From NCBI RefSeq assembly GCF_947490415.1, contig NZ_CANLGX010000003.1, forward strand, positions 124,001 through 188,000: a DNA stretch of 64,000 bases. The letters are read 5' to 3'. The notes under the pieces were generated by a model. The model saw only the letters and a list, made by a program, of their open reading frames with translations, was not told where the DNA came from and did not search any database. Every line of letters starts with the position of its first letter. The first letter of the stretch is position 1. A program made the position numbers and the translations under genes. This document shows, piece after piece, positions 17,632-27,196 of this stretch. This stretch comes from an uncultured Eudoraea sp. GTDB taxonomy: Bacteria > Bacteroidota > Bacteroidia > Flavobacteriales > Flavobacteriaceae.

Positions 17632-19206
17632 TTATTTGCCTTGCATAAGTTTAATGAAATCTGTCTCCGTTTGTAAGCAATATAAATCAGGGTCGTGTTT
17701 GATATATTCAAAATTTCCATATCCATTATCAATTGCTTTTTTAAGAATTTTTATTGCCGCAGCTTTTTCACCTAATAAGGCATTAAAACAAGCAAGATTA
17801 TAAATAATAATTAAGTCATTAGGGCTTAGTTCAAGAGCCTTTTTCATTTCTATTTTTGCTTCTTTTAAATTACCTAACCTTTTTAATGTAAAAGCATAAA
17901 ATTGGTGGGCACGGGCGTCAGTAGGGTTCCGTTTCAGATATCCAGGGTAAAATATTGCTGCCCGCTGAATAGTATCCTCTAACCCAACTTTATCTTTTAA
18001 TTTTTCATAAGACATCTGCAAATCACCATAAGCTGTATGGAAATCTCGGTTAAGATCTAATGCTTTATTATAATCAACTACAGCTTCAGAATCTCTGTCC
18101 TGTATTCTATAGAGTCGGCCTCTAATCCAATAGGCAAAAAAATTATCAGGGTCAAATGATATCGCTTTTTGAACGGCTATCAATGCTTCGTTTAGTAAAT
18201 TTTTATTGTAGTAAGCTAACCCAAGAGCGCCATAAGCCTCCGAGGAGTTAGGATCATAGATTAGTGCTTTCAAGGCTGATCCTTCTGCCTTTTCAAGCCA
18301 TGAGATATTTTTGTCATGTGTTTCATATAACATGGCGTAAGCTTCACTCATACCAGCATAAGCTGCAGCATATTCAGGATCCAGATCAATTGCGCTTTGA
18401 AAAAGATCTATAGCTAAAAGGAGATAGCTCTTTGTATATCGAAATAGAAATTCACGGGCTTTTAAGTAAGTATCAAACGCCTCGCTATTCATAGTTGAAC
18501 TTTCACTAATAGCCACTTTTTCTTTAGGAGTAAGCTTTAGTTGTAAAGACTTTACAATCTTCTTAGATACCTTTTCCTGAATATCAAAAACATCTGCCAT
18601 CTTACCACTGTAAATTTCGGCCCAAAGTTCAGCATCTTTTTCGACATCTATTAATTCTGTCGAAATTCTTAAATCATCCTTATGCTTGCGCACAGCGCCT
18701 TGCAACAGGTATTTCGCTTTCAATTCCTTTCCCAATGATTCAATATCCAAATCCGAATTTCTATACCTCATGGAAGTGTTTCTGGAAGCTATCTCAAGCT
18801 CCTTGATTCCGGATAAACGCATAATAATTTCCTCGGTAAGACCATCACTAAAATAATTGCTGCCATTTTCCGGACTGATATTTCGAAAGGGTAATACCGC
18901 AAGTTTTTTAATGTTTTTGTCAAACCACTGGTTTGATTTTGGTGGTAACGAAGCCGCTACTTCAGTATTTTCAGTTTTCTTAATTCCTTTAGGAGTGAAT
19001 TCATATACCCAGGCGATAATTAAATAGAGCGGAAAGCCTATGATCAGAGAAAAAATCAAGGTTTTCAAGATAAAAGGCGGAGCACCAAAAGTTGGAAGAA
19101 CTATAGAAGCCACTTCAGTAATTAACCAGGCAACTACTAAATAGGCTATAGCCGGTTTAAATACATTACGTCTTTTGAGTTCTGCTATGTATTTTTTTAA
19201 ATTCAC
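17632..19206 (-). CDS. TolB-like/FlgO-like domain and TPR membrane protein (paralog 1)
   Basis: A 524-residue protein. The N-terminal basic segment KKYIAELKRRNVFK is followed by two membrane helices (about 18-36 and 46-66). A periplasmic TolB N-terminal/FlgO-like domain begins at about residue 98 (LAVLPFRNISPENGSNYFSDGLTEEI). At least five TPR-type repeats follow from about 255 to 510. This architecture often sits next to adenylate cyclase or regulator domains, none of which is fused here. A scaffold or sensory role at the membrane is inferred. A 590-residue paralog lies at 19952-21724 with a cupin gene between them. Confidence 0.82.
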   Translation of the reverse strand: MNLKKYIAELKRRNVFKPAIAYLVVAWLITEVASIVLPTFGAPPFILKTLIFSLIIGFPLYLIIAWVYEFTPKGIKKTENTEVAASLPPKSNQWFDKNIKKLAVLPFRNISPENGSNYFSDGLTEEIIMRLSGIKELEIASRNTSMRYRNSDLDIESLGKELKAKYLLQGAVRKHKDDLRISTELIDVEKDAELWAEIYSGKMADVFDIQEKVSKKIVKSLQLKLTPKEKVAISESSTMNSEAFDTYLKAREFLFRYTKSYLLLAIDLFQSAIDLDPEYAAAYAGMSEAYAMLYETHDKNISWLEKAEGSALKALIYDPNSSEAYGALGLAYYNKNLLNEALIAVQKAISFDPDNFFAYWIRGRLYRIQDRDSEAVVDYNKALDLNRDFHTAYGDLQMSYEKLKDKVGLEDTIQRAAIFYPGYLKRNPTDARAHQFYAFTLKRLGNLKEAKIEMKKALELSPNDLIIIYNLACFNALLGEKAAAIKILKKAIDNGYGNFEYIKHDPDLYCLQTETDFIKLMQGK

Positions 19207-19415
19207 TTTAATTCAAAGTTAACTTTTATTCACCAGATACTTCCTCACCCTCTGAAATAAAGCGTCGGTTATGGAAGACTTCAGGAGCTTCTTCAGGATC
19301 CATAATGCTGTAGTAATGAAGAATGTTAGCTTTTGCTAAGATAGCTATTCATTAATTCCTTGAATCCAACTTCCCTATACAATAATAACTTTTATTAGCG
19401 CCAAATTATTTTAAT

Positions 19416-19793
19416 TTATTCTCCCAGTTCCGCCATTTTCATACCTATATGTTCCATCACTTCACCGAACTCCTTCTCAGGGCTAAAATCAATTATTTTC
19501 ACATCTTCTTCAACAATGGCGGTATGTCCCGCAGGCCAGTAAAAAACATCACCTGTTTTGACAATTTCTTCAGATTTATCATCATAAACCAGGCGTATTG
19601 CGCCCTCAAAAATGTAGCCCCAATGCGGGCAATGGCAGCTATTATTTTTTAGTCCCTGAAGCAAAGGTGTAAAGTCGGTTCCTTTGGGGATTTCATTAAA
19701 AGCAACAGTCATTCCTCCATAACCGGTTATATTGCGCATAATAGAATCAGGGGTTTGCATGACAATTGGCATGTCTTCTTTGTTGATTTTCAT
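19416..19793 (-). CDS. Small cupin-domain protein
   Basis: A 125-residue single-domain cupin. The first motif region contains HCPHWGYIFEG (about residues 54-64) and the second GDVFYWPAGHTAIVEED, giving a possible metal-binding set of Cys/His residues. Such small cupins act as isomerases, dioxygenases or ligand sensors; no more precise call is possible. It lies between two TolB-like/TPR paralogs on the same strand, with gaps of 158 and 209 bp. Confidence 0.72.
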   Translation of the reverse strand: MKINKEDMPIVMQTPDSIMRNITGYGGMTVAFNEIPKGTDFTPLLQGLKNNSCHCPHWGYIFEGAIRLVYDDKSEEIVKTGDVFYWPAGHTAIVEEDVKIIDFSPEKEFGEVMEHIGMKMAELGE

Positions 19794-19951
19794 AATTCTA
19801 CTTTTTTAAATGTTAAACTATTTTAATTAATTTCTTTTTGCCGAGAACGGTGGGTTAGGCGTGGTGTTCTGGTTTATAAAGCCTTATCCCATTTATATTG
19901 TTTGTGTTCTTTCTATTTTTATTTCTTATTTAGGTAAGGTTTATCTTTGTT

Positions 19952-21724
19952 CTACCTGAGATTTATCCTTTCCATAATTTCTATATAACGTGGTTCATTC
20001 TGGTAGCGTTTAGTGAGGGGTCCTATAATGGCATAATAAGGAAGATTAGGGTTTTTTCTTATATATAATTTTTCCAACCAATACAGTACTTTCTCCTTGT
20101 TTTCGGCCATAAGGTATAGTAGCATAATTTGACCTGACCACAGGTGGTGCGAGTCACTGATTTTCCCCAAGGCTTCCGCAGTAACATTTAAAGCTGCCCT
20201 AAAACCAGTACTTTTATACGTTTCATCCAGTATTTTAATTATTTCCTCTATTTTGTTTTTATCTTCTTGACCTTTTGTTTTAATTATCTTTTTCAAATGT
20301 TCAATGGCTTTATCATACTGTTTTGTTAAGGAATAAGATATCAAAAGACCTGTATGGCCGAGTGCTGAAATGTTCAGGGGTTCAAATATGCTCAGGTATT
20401 CATCATATCTGCCCTGATGGAGTAACAAAATACCACGAAAATTTTGTACTAAAGGACTAAAAGGGTCAAGCTCCACAGCTCTATTCATTTGTTCCCAGGC
20501 TTCATCCCATCTATTTTGGATCATTAAAAAATGTGCGTAAAAGGCTCTGGCTTCCGAAAAATTCGGATTTAATTTAAGACACTTTTCCATAGCATTATTA
20601 CTGGCCTTCCATTTAAAATCCGTGTTTGCCAATTTGCTTGCCTGCCAACGCCAGACCTCAGCATCGGCACTATCAAGTTCAAATGCCTTTGCCAGGTATT
20701 CTTCCATTTTGGGATCGGCTAACTCCGGAGAAACCATATTCAGTTGTTTTTTGACTATCCAAATTCCCGACAATCCCGCAAAAGCTGGAGCAAATAGAGG
20801 ATCTATCTCCACCGATTTTAAAAAATATTGTTCGGCAACATCGATTCCTTTTGGAGTCTGGAAAGCCAGGTTTATTCTTCCATTCAGGTACATCTCATAA
20901 GCTCTGGGGTCTACTTTGCGCAAACGCACATTTTCCCTGAGTAAGGTTAGTTTTAGTCGTTTTGCCACAAGACTGGCAATCTCGTCTTGTGTAAATAGGG
21001 CATCCTCAATTTTACGATCAAAGGTTTCTGACCATAGGTGTGTGCCATCCTTGGTATCAATCAACTGTACCGTGGTCCGAAAAGTGTCTCCAGATTTGCG
21101 TACACTACCCTCCAGAACATAGGCGACATCCAATTCTTCACCTATCATATTAATCGTAACATCCTTTCCTTTGTAGGCAAAAGACGAGGTACGGCTGATC
21201 ACCTTCAGTTCTTTATATTTGGTCAGATGATTCAATATCTCTTCACTAATACCATCAGAAAAGTACTCCTGGTCTTTGTTGGGACTCATATCATCAAACG
21301 CCAATACGGCAATGGAAGAAGTGAAATCAGGTAACATAGAGGCTGTCATCACTTGTTTTTCCATAGTTTCTGCCATGCGCAACTGATTGACTATCAACAA
21401 AATAAGTGCAATAGAAAGCGCACCAATAATTACACGATTAAGACGTACATTCTTTTTGGCCAATACCTTGGCATCGAAAACCATATCTTCCGTCTTCTTT
21501 ATGCCTTCCGGGGTAAAGTCATATATCCATGCAATAATGAGCCATATGGGAAATCCGATGGACAAAATTATGATTGAGATTTTCAAGAAACCCTGACCAA
21601 GATCAAATGCAGGTATCATTACAGAGAGTACCTGTACAATCAACCAGGCAATTACCAAATAGGCAACTCCTGCTTTTACGACATGCCTGCGTTGTAATTC
21701 GTTAAGATAGTCCTTGAATTTCAC
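19952..21724 (-). CDS. TolB-like/FlgO-like domain and TPR membrane protein (paralog 2)
   Basis: A 590-residue protein with the same plan as the gene at 17632: KDYLNELQRRHVVKAG, two N-terminal membrane helices, a third helix at about 98-113 (VIIGALSIALILLIVN), the TolB-like domain from about 137 (SIAVLAFDDMSPNKDQEYFSDG) and TPR repeats from about 275 to the end. The YFSDGxxEEIxxxL stretch is shared by both paralogs. It is likely anchored in the inner membrane with the repeats outside. The two probably arose by duplication and have diverged strongly. Confidence 0.83.
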   Translation of the reverse strand: MKFKDYLNELQRRHVVKAGVAYLVIAWLIVQVLSVMIPAFDLGQGFLKISIIILSIGFPIWLIIAWIYDFTPEGIKKTEDMVFDAKVLAKKNVRLNRVIIGALSIALILLIVNQLRMAETMEKQVMTASMLPDFTSSIAVLAFDDMSPNKDQEYFSDGISEEILNHLTKYKELKVISRTSSFAYKGKDVTINMIGEELDVAYVLEGSVRKSGDTFRTTVQLIDTKDGTHLWSETFDRKIEDALFTQDEIASLVAKRLKLTLLRENVRLRKVDPRAYEMYLNGRINLAFQTPKGIDVAEQYFLKSVEIDPLFAPAFAGLSGIWIVKKQLNMVSPELADPKMEEYLAKAFELDSADAEVWRWQASKLANTDFKWKASNNAMEKCLKLNPNFSEARAFYAHFLMIQNRWDEAWEQMNRAVELDPFSPLVQNFRGILLLHQGRYDEYLSIFEPLNISALGHTGLLISYSLTKQYDKAIEHLKKIIKTKGQEDKNKIEEIIKILDETYKSTGFRAALNVTAEALGKISDSHHLWSGQIMLLYLMAENKEKVLYWLEKLYIRKNPNLPYYAIIGPLTKRYQNEPRYIEIMERINLR

Positions 21725-21888
21725 AAGATATAAAATGCTAAATCATTATTTTCTACCACATAAGGCATTGCAAAGTTTAAAGAGTTCTAAATAGTTAGCG
21801 GGACCCTTAAAGTTACAAAATTTCAAATGATTTTGAGTGTGTCTTTTGCTCCTGGAATTTAAGTTTTGAAGTTTGGAAAAATTAACGA

Positions 21889-24345
21889 TCAAGGATTGCT
21901 CTTCTCAGATTTCATGATCGTTTTAATGGTAGAAATCAGGCTACCGTCTTCTGCCATACCCTCTATATAGAGTGAGATATTTTCCGTTCCGGTATCTGCA
22001 ATATTAAATGTGGTTTTTCCAGTATTGTTGAATTCCAATTGTGGTTCCCAGTGGATGGTCCCTGTATATTCAAAAAGGGAATTGGTATAAATATATTTTG
22101 GCGTATAATACTTTTTTGGAACATCAAAACCATGGGTTGTATCAATAAAACTTTTATTCATAGCTGTGGCATCGGTAGGGACAAGCGGTGTCCTTCTGGT
22201 CCATATTTTGATCACTCCACCAGCTCCATTTACACCTTCAGTGACATCGGGCCTTGGATTGACCTCAATACGATCTATCTCTGCTGTATAAAGTTCGTAA
22301 AGAAAACTAAAACTACCTGATTCCTGAAAAGGATCGGCTACAGGTGTATCCGGGGTTTTAACACTACCACCAAAACCATTACCTTGTGCTTGTGATGGAG
22401 GAGGAGATGATGATGCTGAAGTTTCGGCCACCAAACGTGTGCCGTCCAAATATATTACAGGTGGTGCACCACCAAGGCTTCTTCTGCTGGATATCTTTAC
22501 AGCGCCCAAACTCTCCTTTATATTATAGCCCTTAACTCGTAAAAAATCAGTTACCCTGGGATACATGTTTACCACTTGCTGATCCACAACAATTTCATCC
22601 TTTCCAATTATATTTGAAAATTTTTGTTTTTGTTCTACTACTTCTACCTCATCTAAAAAGATGGTTTTGTTCTCTAATTTGTAGTCTAATTCCGGTAGTT
22701 CAGAAGCATAATTATTGGGAGTGGTCAATTCACTTGGTCTCAAAAGGCTTGGGTTTGAGTCAGGAACAATTTTAGCGGATAATCTGCGTGATGATGGTTT
22801 TCCATTTTCCCGGATCAGTTTTATCTGCACTTCTTCGTTCTTCTCCACAAGTAAGTTAGGAATCTCGAAGTCGGAGTTTTCCAATAGCACTGCTCTGGAG
22901 TCGTGATATTTTGAATCTTCTATGTAAAAGGAAGGGAATTTTCTTAAGTCTGCGCCCATGATACTTCCTTTGAGGGTTAGACCGTTTTCATAAGGGAAGT
23001 TGATGACAGGCGCACGGTTGAAGATATTCTTCCATTCGTACCTGCTCCATCCCTGTGTCAATAGCAACAAGTCCAGATCGAAACTTTTTTTAGGATCGAA
23101 TCCCCTGAAATAATAGGCCGGGTTCTCTACATAGCCTCTTACGTATGGTTTTAGAAGAAATTCAGAAAAAACATTGACTTTCTGGTTGTAAGCCCTTGTC
23201 TTGGAAGGGAGTACCGAAATACTTAGTTTCCCGCTAGTTAAGCGCTCTGATAAGATCCCAACATCGATGACCAGGGAATCCTTCATTTTCCCCGAAAGAC
23301 GCACCTCGGCTTCCATCACATTTACCCCGAAATGGTTAAAGAAGAGGCGCTCTGCAATGGGTCTGTTTTCTTCATCAAAAAGGGTTACCGTGTTTACCCC
23401 TGGAAAGAGTTGCTCCCGGCTTATAGAGAGGACGTTCTCTTTTTCCACATCGTCAAAGACGATAGTCCTGGCCTCTATGATGTCACCATCCTTATGCACC
23501 AAAAGCCTGAATTTTTTCGTTTTAATGTCCTTCAAGGTTTCTTTATTAGTGTTTACCCCTAATAAGATATCAGTGCCACTATAGTTGTTGACCACCCTAA
23601 GGACAATGCCGGTTTCTGATACCTGAGGTAGAGGAGCCGTTATTTCCTTATTGTTCCCAAAATTTATGCGCACCTTATAGTTTCCACTATTGGGTTGAAC
23701 AGGAAAACTAGCCATTCCGAATGCGTTCCCCTTGAAATCCATAACATTTCTGCCACTATCATCAATAAGACTACCTTTTTCAAACACTACTCCACGGCCA
23801 TCGCTGTCAATCAGTTTTACACCTATGACGCTTTCTACGCCTTGAACAAGATGGCCTCCTTCCGGTAATAATTGGAGGTCGTATTTTGTATCTTCCAGTT
23901 CCTTGAGCTCTACGCTGCCGTTAATGATCTGTATCTTCTGGATAAAAGAATCATCCTCAGAAAAATTCCTCATCCAATTGGTGGAGGCTTTTATAAAGTA
24001 GTCTCCGCTTGTGTACGTAGAGTCTATACTGATATTCCCCCTGGCAAATCCGTTAACGGCCATGAACAACCGATCTTCTATGGGCTTCCCTTGTTCATTG
24101 TACAATACTACATTAAGGTTCGTAGTCTGGGTAAAGGGCAGTCCGTTCTTCCTGTCGTATGCGTAAGCACTAAACCAGAGCTCTTCCCCAACCACATAGG
24201 TGCTCTTGTTCAAGTGCAGGAATATTGATTCCCTGGGAAGTTCAAAATAGGATTCGTAAGCTTCTTTTATCGATGTGCTGCTTTGTCCAAGAAGTCCGCC
24301 CGAAAAGAGCGCCGAAAGTAAGAGGAGATAGCATATTTTTTTCAT
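21889..24345 (-). CDS. Large surface protein with MG2-like and TonB-plug-like domains
   Basis: An 818-residue secreted protein; signal peptide MKKICYLLLLSALFSGGLLG. I use the ATG at 24345 rather than 24360. The N-terminal third has the MG2/alpha-2-macroglobulin-like segment (FLHLNKSTYVVGEELWFSAY). The region around residues 580-700 resembles a TonB-dependent receptor plug (VYPRVTDFLRVKGYNI-like, PPVIYLDGTRL, IDRIEVNPRPDVTEGVNGAG), but no outer-membrane barrel follows. Such proteins are common in Flavobacteriia, and a role at the outer membrane is inferred. Long linkers and a Ser/Pro-rich run (about 651-661) separate the domains. Confidence 0.75.
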   Translation of the reverse strand: MKKICYLLLLSALFSGGLLGQSSTSIKEAYESYFELPRESIFLHLNKSTYVVGEELWFSAYAYDRKNGLPFTQTTNLNVVLYNEQGKPIEDRLFMAVNGFARGNISIDSTYTSGDYFIKASTNWMRNFSEDDSFIQKIQIINGSVELKELEDTKYDLQLLPEGGHLVQGVESVIGVKLIDSDGRGVVFEKGSLIDDSGRNVMDFKGNAFGMASFPVQPNSGNYKVRINFGNNKEITAPLPQVSETGIVLRVVNNYSGTDILLGVNTNKETLKDIKTKKFRLLVHKDGDIIEARTIVFDDVEKENVLSISREQLFPGVNTVTLFDEENRPIAERLFFNHFGVNVMEAEVRLSGKMKDSLVIDVGILSERLTSGKLSISVLPSKTRAYNQKVNVFSEFLLKPYVRGYVENPAYYFRGFDPKKSFDLDLLLLTQGWSRYEWKNIFNRAPVINFPYENGLTLKGSIMGADLRKFPSFYIEDSKYHDSRAVLLENSDFEIPNLLVEKNEEVQIKLIRENGKPSSRRLSAKIVPDSNPSLLRPSELTTPNNYASELPELDYKLENKTIFLDEVEVVEQKQKFSNIIGKDEIVVDQQVVNMYPRVTDFLRVKGYNIKESLGAVKISSRRSLGGAPPVIYLDGTRLVAETSASSSPPPSQAQGNGFGGSVKTPDTPVADPFQESGSFSFLYELYTAEIDRIEVNPRPDVTEGVNGAGGVIKIWTRRTPLVPTDATAMNKSFIDTTHGFDVPKKYYTPKYIYTNSLFEYTGTIHWEPQLEFNNTGKTTFNIADTGTENISLYIEGMAEDGSLISTIKTIMKSEKSNP

Positions 24346-24743
24346 TATCAAATATAACAACCTTAGGTTAGATATACAATCCGAAAGTTTACAGAAACAA
24401 GATTCTATGGGGGTCTATGCGTATTGGGTAACATATTAACGCCTGGCTCAAGGAAGGTAGGTCCTTATATAAAATTCCATTCCACAAATTAAACACCCGA
24501 ACAGTTTTTATATATACTTTACAGCAACAAAACAAGTGTGTAAGTTTCGTTGTAAGCTTATCAAAGATGCCTAAAATTAGTTGTTTAACGATTTGTGGTA
24601 GGGTTTTTTTAAAGGGAGTTGTTATATAATCTAACACAAGGATTAAATAAACCCAAATCTTAGTAAAATTTATTATGTCTATGAAACAACAACATGATTA
24701 CCCCCAAATGAAAAATGAATTTAAACCTTCAAACAATTTAAAA
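24346..24743. other. Intergenic region between divergent genes
   Basis: About 400 bp separating two divergent secreted-protein genes, so promoters for both should lie here. It is AT-rich. I see no repeat, RNA gene or convincing small ORF; an 82-codon open frame on the minus strand has no family features. Confidence 0.5.
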
Positions 24744-25493
24744 ATGAAAACGATAAAAAAAATATCACTAACCGTATTAAGTGTATTAGCTATGGTGTCT
24801 TGCAGCAAAGACAATGAGGATATCTCTAATGCTTTACCTGAAGGTATAGCCTTAAAAGCGGATGCTAAAGTTAAAGTAGGCGATTTACCTATGGAGATTT
24901 TGGATTTTGTGGCCAGGGAATTTCCCGAACGCACTATCGACGAGGCGGAAGAAGAAGATAATGGTAATTTTGAGGTTGAGTTGAGTGACGGCACCGAACT
25001 TATTTTTGATGCTAATGGCAACTTTTTGGGTATTGATGACGATAGTGAGGAGAATGGTGATTTTGACGACTTTGAGGTAGATATTGCAACCCTATTACCA
25101 GCTATTTTAGAGTATATAGAGATGAATTATCCGCAGATAGGCATAGAGGAAGCATCTATTGAAAACAATGATCATTACGAAGTTACTTTAAATGATGATG
25201 TCGTTTTAATTTTTGATGTCAACGGTGGATTTTTAGGCATTGGTGTTGATGAAAACGATCAGGACGGTGATGGAGATTATGATTGGGATGAAGAAGATGG
25301 CCATGATGACGGTGAGGCTATAGACCCTGCCCAATTGCCGGATACGGCTTTAGCATACCTGGAAGAAATGTACCCTGAACTTACAATTGTGCGTGCAGAA
25401 GTAGAAGACGAAGGAGAATATGAAGTGACTATGAGCAATGGCCTTGAGGTCTATTTCGATGCCGAAGGAAATTTCCTTTCTGTTGATGATTAA
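24744..25493 (+). CDS. Lipoprotein with three PepSY-like repeats
   Basis: A 249-residue very acidic lipoprotein: signal MKTIKKISLTVLSVLAMVSC (lipobox MVSC), then three PepSY-like/DUF2874-type units at about residues 45-105, 118-170 and 197-249. Each has the pattern P-x-x-[IA]-L-x-[FY]-[IVL] ... G-x-[FY]-E-V-x-[LM]-x-[DN]-G ... [FY]-D-x-[ND]-G-x-F-L. An Asp/Glu/Gly linker near 175-195 (DENDQDGDGDYDWDEEDG) could bind calcium. The start at 24744 places the signal peptide at the N-terminus; an ATG at 24675 would add 23 polar residues. A stabilising or inhibitory cell-surface role is inferred. Confidence 0.8.
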   Translation: MKTIKKISLTVLSVLAMVSCSKDNEDISNALPEGIALKADAKVKVGDLPMEILDFVAREFPERTIDEAEEEDNGNFEVELSDGTELIFDANGNFLGIDDDSEENGDFDDFEVDIATLLPAILEYIEMNYPQIGIEEASIENNDHYEVTLNDDVVLIFDVNGGFLGIGVDENDQDGDGDYDWDEEDGHDDGEAIDPAQLPDTALAYLEEMYPELTIVRAEVEDEGEYEVTMSNGLEVYFDAEGNFLSVDD

Positions 25494-25553
25494 TTCGACT
25501 GAGATTAATTGATAAAGGCTGGTTGTCCTTGACAGCTAAAAACTAAACTAGAA

Positions 25554-25602
25554 GGAGTCTGCCTATGGCGGGCTCCATTGTTTTAAAAGGGAGTGGTCCT
25601 TT
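25554..25602 (+). terminator. Probable terminator after PepSY lipoprotein
   Basis: Two adjacent hairpins: GGAGTCTGCC with GGCGGGCTCC, then AAAAGG with CCTTTT followed by ATTT. It lies between convergent genes. The second hairpin with its T-run is the better candidate. Confidence 0.5.
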
Positions 25603-25664
25603 TATTTGCAAACATTATACGTTTGGTAGTAAAATTGCTTTTAAAAACAAATGCTTCACCGGTA

Positions 25665-26462
25665 TTAAGGCTTATCGCTAAGGAATTTAAATTGGTTTTC
25701 TAAATAAGAATTAATAGCTTCTCCCTTATTTTTTAGTTCTTCGTATAATTTTATATTCACAATCGCTGAAACGGCTATGGCACCTACAAGCTCAGGGATT
25801 TTCTCTATTGATATAATGCAATGGCGCAATTGGGAAGAAGATTCACCATAATTTTCTATTCCCGTTTCAAAAATAGTTTTAACGCTTTCTGAATTATGGC
25901 AGTTTCCTGTAAGTTCCCGCAGTTCCTGTCGTATTTTTTTTGGCAACTGGTTAAACCGTTCAATCTGCCCGTCAAAACGGGTATAAAATGCATTTAACTG
26001 CACGGTTAGCGTATCATTTATAAGGAAAGTTTTGATGCCCTGTACCTTTAATCCATCCCAGGTATTCTCATCTCGGTCTGCAGGAATTATACCCGACAAA
26101 ACCCAGGCAATATTGGTTGTTAACCTGGCCGAATCTAAAATAACAGACTCTTTATTTTCAAGAATTTTGAGCACCTCTAAACCAGTGGTATATTGATTGG
26201 TTAATTGCTCAATAATGGCCTCAATTTTATTCAAATCTCTGTTTAAATCCTGATGAATAGAATTTATGCGACTTCTTTCACTGATGATCGCCTTCCTATC
26301 CTCATTCCAATTATTGATCTGCAATGCAATTAATATTCCTATGACGACAAGAACAATTTCCCCCAAGGCATAAATGAGATACTTTCCCGTTTTGCCTGCC
26401 CGTCTGTCAGGAGTATTTTTAGCCAAATGCTGCCGGCGGATTTTTTGAAAGAATTTGATCAT
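25665..26462 (-). CDS. DUF6090 family membrane protein (copy 4)
   Basis: A 265-residue member: MIKFFQKIRRQHLAKN, GRAGKTGKYLIY, membrane segment at about 31-50 (ALGEIVLVVIGILIALQINN), then NWNEDRKAI and a helical domain. The middle motif is altered (WDGLKVQGIKTFLINDTLT) and two cysteines are present (in TGNCHNSES and LRHCIIS), unlike the other copies. The leader motif is about 20 bp upstream. Function unknown. Confidence 0.86.
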   Translation of the reverse strand: MIKFFQKIRRQHLAKNTPDRRAGKTGKYLIYALGEIVLVVIGILIALQINNWNEDRKAIISERSRINSIHQDLNRDLNKIEAIIEQLTNQYTTGLEVLKILENKESVILDSARLTTNIAWVLSGIIPADRDENTWDGLKVQGIKTFLINDTLTVQLNAFYTRFDGQIERFNQLPKKIRQELRELTGNCHNSESVKTIFETGIENYGESSSQLRHCIISIEKIPELVGAIAVSAIVNIKLYEELKNKGEAINSYLENQFKFLSDKP

Positions 26463-26480
26463 ATAATGTAGTGGCTGGAA

Positions 26481-26503
26481 GTTACCTCACCAAGGTACTC
26501 AAT
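26481..26503 (-). promoter_or_regulatory. DUF6090 leader motif (copy 4)
   Basis: On the minus strand: GAGTACCTTGGTGAGGTAAC. The half-sites ACCT and AGGT flank TGGTG. It is placed as in copies 1, 3 and 5-7. Confidence 0.6.
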
Positions 26504-26695
26504 TATCTTTTAAAATTTTCACTAGGAAAACGCTGAATGAGGATTAATTTTAAAGAAGTGCAAAACGACACAACCATCATATCTTCCGGGCACATATTTT
26601 AATATAGTAAAACTTCATTTTCAATTATTATATGTAGATTTAGAAAAGCCTAAGGCAAAATTGAATGGACTAGAAATGTTAATTTAAATTAATTA

Positions 26696-27196
26696 ATGAA
26701 GTTAAATATAAACAATAGAATACTTGAAGTGGATGTTGACCCTGCTACCCCTTTATTATGGGTCATCCGGGAACAGCTTGAGTTGACAGGAACAAAGTTT
26801 GGATGTGGAATAGGACAATGCGGAGCCTGTACAGTCCATCTGGATGGACAACCAATTCGATCATGTCTTACCCCGGTACAGCAGGCTATAGATAAAGAAA
26901 TAACCACAATAGAAGGTATTGCGCCTAACGATAACGAATGGCATATCATACAAGAAATATGGATTGAGGAACAAGTTCCTCAATGCGGATATTGTCAATC
27001 CGGTCAAATCATGTCTGTCCATGCCTTATTGACCAACAATACGTCTCCAACCGACAAGGATATAGACGAGGCTATGAGTGGCAATATTTGCCGATGTGGC
27101 ACCTATCCAAGAGTACGAAAAGGAATCAAAAGAGCTGCTGCTACATTGGCGGCAGCTTCAAATACAATAAAAGGGAACAATGGGGAAGTGGACTAG
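26696..27196 (+). CDS. iorA: Molybdenum hydroxylase [2Fe-2S] subunit (IorA-like)
   Basis: A 166-residue small subunit of a xanthine-dehydrogenase-family enzyme. The plant-type cluster cysteines are Cys37, Cys42, Cys45 and Cys57 (GCGIGQCGAC), and the second cluster uses Cys97, Cys100, Cys132 and Cys134 (QCGYCQSGQIM, NICRCGTYPR). It passes electrons from the molybdenum site of its partner. The gene overlaps the next one by 17 bp, so the two are translationally coupled. Members of this two-subunit group oxidise N-heterocycles or aldehydes; the isoquinoline name is by family, not proven substrate. Confidence 0.9.
   Translation: MKLNINNRILEVDVDPATPLLWVIREQLELTGTKFGCGIGQCGACTVHLDGQPIRSCLTPVQQAIDKEITTIEGIAPNDNEWHIIQEIWIEEQVPQCGYCQSGQIMSVHALLTNNTSPTDKDIDEAMSGNICRCGTYPRVRKGIKRAAATLAAASNTIKGNNGEVD

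Noticed and set aside
24389-24637. 82-codon minus-strand ORF in a gene-free gap
   Set aside because: Cysteine-rich, no family features, and in a region expected to hold promoters.
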